NCBI GenBank assembly: GCA_021790495.1
Contig: JAJYGZ010000229.1
Location: 1 to 8,286, forward strand
Direction: 5' to 3'
Source of the DNA: Actinomycetes bacterium
GTDB lineage: Bacteria > Actinomycetota > Acidimicrobiia > Acidimicrobiales > Acidimicrobiaceae
Length of the DNA: 8,286 nucleotides
The notes beneath the pieces are model-generated. The model was not told the DNA's origin, made no database searches, and saw only the letters and a program-made list of their open reading frames with translations. How positions within the stretch are numbered: the stretch's first letter is position 1; each line of letters opens with the position of its first letter. A program made the position numbers and the translations under genes. Shown in pieces: positions 1 to 5,812 of this stretch.

Positions 1-75
1 TGAGCGGGGATTTAGTCAGCGATCGCTCGATAACCACCTTGTCCCCGCACCCCTAAAACAGCTTCAAGTTCCCAA
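1..75. other. Non-coding left edge beyond the terminator
   Basis: I see no gene here. The stretch has a 10-bp palindrome AGCGATCGCT (18-27) nested between a 7-bp inverted repeat (GCGGGGA at 4-10, TCCCCGC at 42-48). It is not followed by a T tract. It may belong to the control region of a gene outside the window. Confidence 0.3.
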
Positions 76-119
76 AAACCAATCAGCACCGGCGCTAAGG
101 GCCCGGTGCTGATTGGTTT
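76..119 (-). terminator. Intrinsic (rho-independent) terminator downstream of tRNA-Glu
   Basis: A perfect 17-bp inverted repeat (103-119 pairs with 76-92) encloses a 10-nt loop (93-102). Read on the minus strand, the stem ends in GGTTT and runs into two more T residues at 75-74, giving a five-T tract before GGG. This is the classic form of an intrinsic terminator for minus-strand transcription. It is the first strong stem after the tRNA-Glu gene and probably also ends any read-through from the four-gene cluster upstream. On the plus strand only three T residues follow the stem, so termination in that direction would be weaker. Confidence 0.85.
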
Positions 120-173
120 GTCACAGTATGCGGCGATAATGGCATCGCCACACCGTGTTCTGTCGTTACGATG

Positions 174-195
174 GGGTTACTTTTGTCGGTAACCC
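174..195 (-). other. Short hairpin directly 3' of tRNA-Glu
   Basis: A 7-bp perfect stem (GGGTTAC at 195-189 on the minus strand pairs with GTAACCC at 180-174) encloses an 8-nt loop containing AAAA. It begins only 4 nt after the tRNA discriminator base at 200. There is no T tract after it, so it does not look like a terminator. It could be a 3'-trailer structure that influences tRNA end processing, or simply chance. Confidence 0.4.
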
Positions 196-199
196 GCCG

Positions 200-272
200 C
201 ACCCCCAACGGGATTCGAACCCGTGTTACCGCCGTGAAAGGGCGACGTCCTAGGCCACTAGACGATGGGGGC
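200..272 (-). tRNA. tRNA-Glu (anticodon UUC)
   Basis: The minus strand folds into a standard 73-nt cloverleaf. The acceptor stem pairs GCCCCCA (272-266) with TGGGGGT (207-201), with one G-U pair at the end and G as discriminator base at 200. The D arm contains the GTCTAGTGGCCTAGGAC pattern typical of bacterial tRNA-Glu. The anticodon stem TCGCC/GGCGG carries the loop CTTTCAC with anticodon TTC at 238-236, decoding GAA and GAG. The T arm is ACGGG-TTCGAAT-CCCGT. The 3' CCA is not encoded (CGG follows), so it must be added by nucleotidyltransferase. The gene lies 79 bp beyond the S51-like gene on the same strand and has its own terminator at 76-119. I see no convincing promoter, so it may be co-transcribed with that gene. 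Confidence 0.97.
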
Positions 273-278
273 CAATGC

Positions 279-302
279 TCTAGGAGAAACTGTCGACCTA
301 GA
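279..302. repeat. Small inverted repeat just upstream of tRNA-Glu
   Basis: TCTAGG at 279-284 is an exact inverted repeat of CCTAGA at 297-302, with a 12-bp spacer. It lies 6 bp from the 5' end of the tRNA, where promoter or leader-processing signals would fall. With 6-bp arms it may well be chance, and no regulator can be named from it. Confidence 0.25.
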
Positions 303-351
303 TCGCGGACGAAATCCCTACGGCCGAGATGAGAAGCGCTAACTTGGCTGC

Positions 352-1626
352 TTAGCTCGACAGATCCCATTCCACGCCACCCGGCGTGTCCCGGACCACA
401 ACTCCTAGGCCATCGAGTCTATCGCGTAGGATATCAGCGTCGCCCCACCTTTTTTCGGCCCTTGCCGCCGCCCTTAGAGCAAGAAAGCCTTCTACGAATG
501 GCGCGACGCGATCGCGCACAGGAATGAAGCCTTCACGTAGGACCGGAGCGAGTTCCGTGACCATGGAGCGAACTGCACTCCTCCCTTTGTTGATCTCGTC
601 GGACTGAAGGGTGTCGGCCGCCCAATTGGCCAGTTCCGAATCAAGATCGAGAATCGTTGCCAGACACCCGGTGCTGTCGCGTCGTTTCATGGCATCTTCG
701 AAGCGGAGAACATAGGTCTCGATATTTTGTAGCAATGGCGACGCGGAAGGGCGCTTTGCGTCAACCGGCGCTGAATTACCCTGGCTGGCCGCGGGAGCCG
801 ATGACGACGGTGAGCGCGCGCCACTCGCGATATCATGAAGCAGCTCTTTAAACCGGTCAAGGCTGATTGAGTCGTTCGAGGTGAGAATCTCGACATTTGA
901 TCCCTTGCGAATCGTGACGCCTCCGATCCCCGTCACATTCACGGTCCCAGCATTCAGGTCGATCACGATCGCGGTGTGCTCGTCGAGCCCAAGAACTGCG
1001 GTTTTGAGAGGAAGTTGGGACTCCAGGATCCGCAGTCTCGATTCTCCCATGTAGCAGAAGCGGGTGTCATGGTTTCCGCCTTCCGCATTATTGAAATGCG
1101 GAATGACCAGCACGTCAAGACCGACGGCGGACAAAACATTCAGGCCGCTCTTGAGTTCGGGATCTTCGCCAACTTTATAGATTTCGTAAACCGGAATGGT
1201 AAATCTGCCCAAGGTTGATACCGCGGCCGACGAAAACGCGATCACGCCACCCTTGGCAAGCTTCTCTTCCAGGAGTTGGCCAGTATTGGTCCCTGCCCAT
1301 TGGCGCAACGCATAGGTTGGGCTACCCGGGCCCGCGAAGACGTAATCGGCGCGCCTCAAGCTGTTCGCGAAAGTTTCCCGTTCGATCGAAGTGGCCTGGG
1401 CAGTGTTTCGCAGCGAAGCTATTTCGAGGCTAACGCCGATTGAATTCCGAAAGTAATCGCGCGCGCGACCGGCGATGTCGTCTGCATTCTCCTGGAACCC
1501 AAACGGCGTGTCCAAAATCACCGCTGCGGGGCTTTTCGCTAGGCGGGCGAAGATTGCCCGATGAGGTGTCACCATCGTGGGGCTGGTTTCACCCGAGCCC
1601 ATCAACATTAGGATCCGTTCGCTCAA
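352..1626 (-). CDS. Peptidase S51-like / class I GATase-fold protein fused to a CysRS C-terminal-like region
   Basis: The 424-residue protein has two parts. Residues 5-250 look like peptidase S51 (cyanophycinase/dipeptidase E group): an opening strand leading to GSGETSP (10-16), FAGPGSPTYALRQW (98-110), a nucleophile-elbow-like FSSAAV (131-136, Ser133 as candidate nucleophile), PHFNN (176-180) and GLDEHTA (213-219). Residues 270-295 are a Ser/Ala/Pro-rich linker. Residues 298-424 resemble the end of cysteinyl-tRNA synthetase: RFEDAMKRRD...LDLDSELANW (308-335) matches the DALR helices, and RWGDADILRDRL with VVVRDTPGGVEWD (393-421) matches the CysRS tail pattern (ADxIRDxL...xDTPxGxxW). There is no HIGH or KMSKS catalytic core, so it is not a synthetase. 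The TTG start overlaps the hydrolase stop (TTGA, 4 bp); the next ATG (residue 7) would cut into the first strand. A hydrolase or amidotransferase-like activity is inferred; the substrate is unknown. Confidence 0.85.
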   Translation of the reverse strand: MSERILMLMGSGETSPTMVTPHRAIFARLAKSPAAVILDTPFGFQENADDIAGRARDYFRNSIGVSLEIASLRNTAQATSIERETFANSLRRADYVFAGPGSPTYALRQWAGTNTGQLLEEKLAKGGVIAFSSAAVSTLGRFTIPVYEIYKVGEDPELKSGLNVLSAVGLDVLVIPHFNNAEGGNHDTRFCYMGESRLRILESQLPLKTAVLGLDEHTAIVIDLNAGTVNVTGIGGVTIRKGSNVEILTSNDSISLDRFKELLHDIASGARSPSSSAPAASQGNSAPVDAKRPSASPLLQNIETYVLRFEDAMKRRDSTGCLATILDLDSELANWAADTLQSDEINKGRSAVRSMVTELAPVLREGFIPVRDRVAPFVEGFLALRAAARAEKRWGDADILRDRLDGLGVVVRDTPGGVEWDLSS

Positions 1627-2486
1627 AGCGTTTCACCATCCAAGTTCAACAAAATGTCCCTCGCTATGGAAGCAACTCGACGCGGATGTTGCGCATGCAG
1701 GTCGTGATCCGAGTTCTCGAAGATCTCAAAGCTCGCTTGGGATACTTCGCGCATTGACGACATTGCGCTCTCGCGTTGGTTTCGCATCGGAGAGCTTGGC
1801 TTGTCGGCCAATAGGAAGTGCACGGGGACGGCGAGTTTGGCGATCGTGGTTATCGGATCGTAATTATAAAGTTGCTCGAGGATTTCCATATGATGCTGAC
1901 GAGAGAGGCGCGGACGGATGGTCCCAGAGTCGATAGTCTCCATGTTGGCGAGGGTCCCCGCAATGGCGACGTCGCTCCAATCCGGGTGGCTCTTGCGGAT
2001 CCACTGCTCGAGTTGGGAGGCGGTAGCGCCGGTTAGATCGGGCGGAGTCAGCGCCAATTTGCACGACTCCCAGTCGCCGAAGGCCGACTTGAGGTCTACC
2101 AAACCGCCATCTACCAGAATCAGCGAGTCGACTTCCTCCGGGTAGCGAAGTGCGAACTCGCATACCACTGTGGCGCCCCAGGATTGGCCGAGCCAAACCA
2201 GATGCTCGCCTCTCCATTCTTCAGGCGTTCTATCGACCACGGCCTTGAGGTCGCGGCAGATCGTTTCGTGGTTGTAGCCGCCAGCGGGTTTCGAGCTCTC
2301 ACCGTGGCCGCGCAGGTCGATTGCCATCGAACCGTAGCCCCATTCCGCGAGAATTTCGGCGACGCCGTCCCAGAGGCGCGCGTTGGAGGCAAGTCCATGT
2401 ATCAACACGAATTGAATTGGGCTATCGCCTCTCGTTACGACGTTGAGCGATACCTGGGGCTCGGTTTCAACCATGATTTGCTGCAT
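1623..2486 (-). CDS. Alpha/beta-hydrolase fold enzyme
   Basis: The 287-residue protein is a typical single-domain alpha/beta hydrolase of esterase/haloperoxidase-like size. Visible landmarks are the oxyanion-loop LIHGLASN (28-35), DLRGHGES (57-64), the nucleophile elbow GQSWGA (100-105, Ser102), a candidate catalytic acid Asp228 in LLADKP, and the catalytic His261 in NSDHDLHAQHP. The full Ser-Asp-His set is therefore present. No signal peptide is seen, so it should act in the cytoplasm. It starts with ATG at 2486, 51 bp after the upstream oxidoreductase stop; GGAG lies 13 nt before the start, a loose spacing. An ATG at residue 5 has no better ribosome site. Its end overlaps the start of the S51-like gene by 4 bp, which suggests translational coupling. 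The family covers esterases, lactonases, amidases and dehalogenases, and the motifs do not decide between them. Confidence 0.9.
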   Translation of the reverse strand: MQQIMVETEPQVSLNVVTRGDSPIQFVLIHGLASNARLWDGVAEILAEWGYGSMAIDLRGHGESSKPAGGYNHETICRDLKAVVDRTPEEWRGEHLVWLGQSWGATVVCEFALRYPEEVDSLILVDGGLVDLKSAFGDWESCKLALTPPDLTGATASQLEQWIRKSHPDWSDVAIAGTLANMETIDSGTIRPRLSRQHHMEILEQLYNYDPITTIAKLAVPVHFLLADKPSSPMRNQRESAMSSMREVSQASFEIFENSDHDLHAQHPRRVASIARDILLNLDGETL

Positions 2487-2511
2487 CTTAGGAAAAACAC
2501 TCCGGACGCCG

Positions 2512-2524
2512 ATTGGATTCCAAT
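2512..2524. promoter_or_regulatory. 13-bp palindrome between oxidoreductase and hydrolase genes
   Basis: ATTGGA at 2512-2517 mirrors TCCAAT at 2519-2524 around a central T. It sits in the only sizeable gap (51 bp) inside the four-gene cluster, 26 bp upstream of the hydrolase start. The position would suit an operator for an internal promoter. I see no clear -10/-35 pair, and a palindrome this short can occur by chance. Confidence 0.3.
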
Positions 2525-2537
2525 TCGATAGCTGCGG

Positions 2538-3524
2538 TCATCCCGTTTCCTTCCGGCCCTCTAGTATTCGCTCAACTAGCGCTGCGACTTGTCGTGATGC
2601 GCCAAGGCTGCGGAGAGCGGGTTGGGTACCAAGATGAGAATCGACGAACGATTTGACCATTGCCGCGTAAGGGTCATTGCCCATGGCCCTCAGTATTTGT
2701 GTCCCTTCGCCGCGCTCCAGCGCGAAGGTCGTGTCCCTGGTCGTAGGCGTGAAAGGTCGCTCAACCCGCAATGTCGCTTGAGTGCCCGCAATCTTTAGAA
2801 CTTGAGCCTCGGGGGCTTCGAAGGAGCACGTGATTCTTGCGCGGATTTGCCTTCCGAAAAATAACGTGGCGCGGAGAGACTTTACCACTCCAGATTTTGA
2901 CTCAAGCGAATCGATTTGGGTCTCGCTTGGCTCGCCTAGCAGGTCGATTATCGGGTCGAGAAGGTAGATCCCGACGTCAGCCAGAGCGCCGCCTCCAAGT
3001 TCGGGTCTCCAGCGGTAGTTGCTTTGGTCGACGAGGGTAAAAGTGAACGCCGCCTCGATGTCGCGCAACTTGCCGAGAACACCGGTCTTTACCACGCGCC
3101 GCCACTCTTGATCGCGCCTGCTGAATGCTGTCATGTATGCCTCCATGACAAGGGATCCGGTCTCGGCCTCGACTGCGGCCAGTTCGTCAAGCTCACGAGT
3201 GGATACCGCTATCGGTTTCTCGCAGAGCACAGATATGCCCTTGCGCATCGCGGCGATCGCCGGTGAAACATGCATGGAATTTGGCGTTGCGATATAGATT
3301 GCGTCGACCAAGGTCCTATCGAAGAGATCCTCGTAGGTGGGGACGCGCAACGCTCCTTGGTCATCCAGAGGAAGCTTTCGGGGGTGGGACAGGCTCGCAT
3401 ACGAGGTAATGATCGAGCGCGGCTCCGCGGAAATAGCGGGGATAACGGCGGCGTTGGCGACAAAAGACGCTCCGCCCATGATCCCCCACCTCACCGGCGG
3501 CGAGGGCTTGGCGCGACTTATCAC
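2538..3524 (-). CDS. Gfo/Idh/MocA oxidoreductase, GFOR / dihydrodiol dehydrogenase-like subgroup
   Basis: The 328-residue protein is an NAD(P)-dependent oxidoreductase that would act on a sugar, cyclitol or diol. The Rossmann start is WGIMGGASFVANAAVIPAI (13-31). AIYIATPNSMH (75-85) and the signature CEKP (101-104, Lys103) follow. The C-terminal substrate domain carries GGGALADVGIY (177-187), where Asp183 and Tyr187 replace the DxGxH arrangement of inositol dehydrogenases. In dimeric dihydrodiol dehydrogenase, Lys, Asp and Tyr at these positions form the catalytic set, so this subgroup is the best match. No signal peptide is visible, unlike periplasmic GFOR. The GTG start lies 3 bp after the stop of the larger oxidoreductase and has no Shine-Dalgarno sequence, so translation probably depends on the upstream gene. 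The substrate and direction of reaction cannot be told. Confidence 0.9.
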   Translation of the reverse strand: MISRAKPSPPVRWGIMGGASFVANAAVIPAISAEPRSIITSYASLSHPRKLPLDDQGALRVPTYEDLFDRTLVDAIYIATPNSMHVSPAIAAMRKGISVLCEKPIAVSTRELDELAAVEAETGSLVMEAYMTAFSRRDQEWRRVVKTGVLGKLRDIEAAFTFTLVDQSNYRWRPELGGGALADVGIYLLDPIIDLLGEPSETQIDSLESKSGVVKSLRATLFFGRQIRARITCSFEAPEAQVLKIAGTQATLRVERPFTPTTRDTTFALERGEGTQILRAMGNDPYAAMVKSFVDSHLGTQPALRSLGASRQVAALVERILEGRKETG

Positions 3525-3527
3525 GGG

Positions 3528-5183
3528 CTAAAGCTTTGCATAGCGTTCGTCATGCGTGCTGAGGTTATGCGCTACCTCCAACACCTCGATCACTGGCCTA
3601 ACCGACTCCGCTGTTACCGCCAAAGGATCTCCGAAGGCGAGGTGGTCGCGCAAGTTTTGGTGGAAGCCAAATGGTGCCAATTTCTTTGGGCCGATAATCA
3701 CGGTTCGGTTGGAATCTGGTCCTCGGTAGAGCGAAACCGTGAATGTCACTGGTGCTTCGGCGTGGTGATACTCCGTCTGGGTAAAACCGAATGGAAACTC
3801 GACCTCGGCTTTTACAACTGGTTCGTAGTAGGCGATGGCGGTACCCGCAGTTCCCTGGACATAGAACTTGGGTCGGCGCACTCCAGCCACATCGCTTTGG
3901 ACGAACTCTGCCTCACGTCCATCCTCGAAGGCCATGCGAATTCTGATCTGGTCCAGGTTGGTGACGTCTTTCCAGATCCTCTTGTGGCTTTGGACGAACA
4001 ATTCGGTCGGTGACGCACCGTAGAGTTGCAGTATCCAGTCGATATGATGAGATCCCCAATCGTAAGCCGCTCCACCGGATATCGACTCTTCGGAATGCCA
4101 GGCTCGGCACGGGTGTTCGAATCCGCCCACAAAAGTCTCGATATTGAAGACCGACCCCAGTTCGCCCGAGTCGACCAACTCCTTTAGCGCTACGAAGTCG
4201 GGGTCGAATCTGCGGTTTTGATGGATGGTGAGCACGGTATTGTGTTGGTGAGCCAGATGCATCAAGGCGTCGGCTTCGTTTGTGGTCAGACACATGGGTT
4301 TTTCCAATACCACGTGCTTTCCGGCTGATATCGCCGCTTTCGCCAAGTCGAAATGAGTGCTCGGCGGAGTCGCGATCAACACCACGTCGACGCTGTTATC
4401 TTGTGCCAAGGCGTGTCCGTCGCCATGGGCCCGAGCTTCGGGAAACTCCCTGAGAGCCAATTCTCGGCGTTCGGCGTTCGGCTCCGCTATTGCGGTCAGT
4501 TCAAGTCCAGGCGTGTCGCTTATTGCAACTCCGTGGTAGTGGCCCATTCCGCCGTACGAGCCGTAACCAACGATGCCGACCCGGTAGGCGGCTCTCGCGC
4601 CCGGCAACGGCGATAATACCGCTCGCCGTATCCAACGGCCAAGCTCGGCATAATTAGTAGGACTTGCGCCTGGGACGATACCGGCGGTGGTTATCGGGCC
4701 CCGCCGCACGATTGCCGCTCGATGGCGATACCCCACGGAGATCGACGCCAAGACCTCGCCGCTACTTGGCTCGAGTTCACTGAATTGACCATTCACCGCA
4801 AGTTCGGCTCCGATGCCCACTTCGCGCAAGGGCGATCCGGGCGAGAGGTACCACTCTCCCTCGCCAAGCGGGGTAATGTCCCCAAGACCAGCGAAAGTCA
4901 AGTCCGTGGTGGTCAAGGTTTCTGATCCGCTGCTACTCATCAGGATTTTCGCGCCGGCATTGGACAGATTTTCCAAAACGAACTGGCCGCCTTGTTCGTG
5001 CCGCGCGCCCCCGCATAACACGACCAGGTCCCCTTCAGTGGGTTCGAGGTCTTCTACCTGACTGATCGACTCGCATTGCCGTGCCCCGGCGAAAGCTTGG
5101 CGCCAAAAGTTCGCTTCGTTGGGTTCCATTCCAGCGGTCAGCAATTTTACCCGAGTTGCGGTTAGCGAGAAATCGTCCTGCAA
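3528..5183 (-). CDS. Gfo/Idh/MocA oxidoreductase with a long N-terminal extra domain
   Basis: The 551-residue protein is far longer than the usual 330-400. Residues 200-551 form the oxidoreductase: GIVGYGSYGGMGH (203-215) for dinucleotide binding, VLIATPPSTH (268-277), LEKP (293-296, Lys295), and GGAAYDWGSHHID (370-382), the DxGxH motif with Asp375 and His379 typical of inositol dehydrogenase-like members. Residues 10-190 are an alpha/beta region with DLVVLCGGARHEQGG (52-66), KILMSSSGSETL (79-90) and a late segment AAIVRRGPITTAGIV (156-170). The hydrophobic strand pattern recalls ThuA or class I GATase-like domains, but this is tentative. The TTG start is chosen because AGAAGGG lies 7 nt upstream; ATG at residue 19 is an alternative that would remove the first strand. 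It is the first gene of a four-gene cluster. NAD(P) oxidoreductase function is well supported; the substrate and the role of the extra domain are unknown. Confidence 0.88.
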   Translation of the reverse strand: MQDDFSLTATRVKLLTAGMEPNEANFWRQAFAGARQCESISQVEDLEPTEGDLVVLCGGARHEQGGQFVLENLSNAGAKILMSSSGSETLTTTDLTFAGLGDITPLGEGEWYLSPGSPLREVGIGAELAVNGQFSELEPSSGEVLASISVGYRHRAAIVRRGPITTAGIVPGASPTNYAELGRWIRRAVLSPLPGARAAYRVGIVGYGSYGGMGHYHGVAISDTPGLELTAIAEPNAERRELALREFPEARAHGDGHALAQDNSVDVVLIATPPSTHFDLAKAAISAGKHVVLEKPMCLTTNEADALMHLAHQHNTVLTIHQNRRFDPDFVALKELVDSGELGSVFNIETFVGGFEHPCRAWHSEESISGGAAYDWGSHHIDWILQLYGASPTELFVQSHKRIWKDVTNLDQIRIRMAFEDGREAEFVQSDVAGVRRPKFYVQGTAGTAIAYYEPVVKAEVEFPFGFTQTEYHHAEAPVTFTVSLYRGPDSNRTVIIGPKKLAPFGFHQNLRDHLAFGDPLAVTAESVRPVIEVLEVAHNLSTHDERYAKL

Positions 5184-5305
5184 GAGCCGGCCCTTCTGTA
5201 ATTGAGGTAGTTGCTGCTTAATCTTCGACGCACGGCGACGTCGCGGTTTTCACATCGGGGCCAGACACCGTTGCCCAGAAAGCGCAAAACGCCTAATATC
5301 GCCAA
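5184..5305 (-). other. Intergenic gap between the DUF2017 gene and the four-gene cluster
   Basis: This 122-bp stretch probably holds the end of the clpS-DUF2017 transcript and the promoter of the oxidoreductase cluster. It contains an exact 10-bp palindrome GCGACGTCGC at 5235-5244, followed on the plus strand by GGTTTT. I find no intrinsic terminator of the quality seen at 76-119 and no confident -35/-10 pair, so the transcript boundary is inferred only from the gap length and change of function. Confidence 0.4.
5191..5197 (-). promoter_or_regulatory. Ribosome binding site fixing the TTG start of the long oxidoreductase
   Basis: AGAAGGG on the minus strand ends 7 nt before the TTG at 5183-5181. 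It is the best purine-rich match near this gene's 5' end and supports the TTG start over the ATG 18 codons downstream. Confidence 0.65.
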
Positions 5306-5791
5306 TCATGCCGAGGTATCCGGTTCGGTTTGCGGGCTGAGGAATTCAAGTATCGAACCTTGAAGCCAGGTTAGATAGTCAAATATGACGAAGTCTTGAA
5401 AACGCGGGTCGTCTTCGGAGGGTCGTTGCATCTCCTCGTAGACATCGAGCGCGGTTCCCAGCAGGAGTCGGATGTTGTTGATTGCTCCTACCCAAGTCAC
5501 GAGATCTTCCAGGGTAATTTCGGGCTTCTGAATCGAGGCGCAAAAGCCTTCGAGGACGCCACGATGTTGCTTGACTAGGGAGTCGCTGGAAATCTTCTCA
5601 AATTCAGTTTGAGCTACCGCGTCAAATGGATAGGTAGGAGGGAAAAGGCGAGTGACATAGGGACTGTTCATGTCGATGGCCTCGTTTACTAGGCCAGGAA
5701 GCACAGACAGCAACTCTTTTTCCTCGTCATGGAGAAGGTTTTCGAAGCGCCCGCCCCCAAGGCGACGCAATGGCCCGATGCTGTGTGTCAT
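5306..5791 (-). CDS. DUF2017 family protein
   Basis: The 161-residue soluble, mostly helical protein matches the actinobacterial DUF2017 family. Recognisable blocks are the N-terminal GGGRFENLLHDEEKELLSVL (12-31), RLFPPTYPFD (48-57), INNIRLLLGTALDV (104-117) and FDYLTWLQ (137-144). Length is close to that expected for the family. The molecular function is unknown. The ATG start lies 21 bp after the clpS stop with a weak AAAGAG ribosome site, so the two are almost certainly co-transcribed. A clpS-DUF2017 pairing is a known actinobacterial gene neighbourhood, which suggests a role in ClpS/Clp-dependent proteolysis, though I know of no direct proof. The acidic, threonine/serine-ended C-terminus (residues 151-161) is probably disordered. 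Confidence 0.92.
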   Translation of the reverse strand: MTHSIGPLRRLGGGRFENLLHDEEKELLSVLPGLVNEAIDMNSPYVTRLFPPTYPFDAVAQTEFEKISSDSLVKQHRGVLEGFCASIQKPEITLEDLVTWVGAINNIRLLLGTALDVYEEMQRPSEDDPRFQDFVIFDYLTWLQGSILEFLSPQTEPDTSA

Positions 5792-5812
5792 AGCGGCTCT
5801 TTACAACAACGT

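Noticed and set aside
19..26. GCGATCGC octamer (the cyanobacterial HIP1 sequence)
   Set aside because: I noticed only this copy, and the gene content is actinobacterial, so it has no diagnostic value.
95..370. Minus-strand open frame of 91 codons
   Set aside because: It runs straight through the tRNA-Glu gene, its trailer and part of the terminator, and its peptide resembles no family I know.
352..1626. Calling this gene a cyanophycinase or a cysteinyl-tRNA synthetase
   Set aside because: The nucleophile-elbow glycines are changed and no cyanophycin synthetase is in view; the CysRS similarity covers only the C-terminal part, with no HIGH or KMSKS region.
3270..4013. Plus-strand open frame of 247 codons
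   Set aside because: It lies antisense to the two oxidoreductase genes, both of which have clear family motifs; the peptide shows no domain pattern, so it is a shadow of their codon bias.
5235..5244. 10-bp palindrome GCGACGTCGC as a terminator or operator
   Set aside because: It has no loop and only a short T run, and short GC palindromes are common in this base composition; it is kept as a description only.
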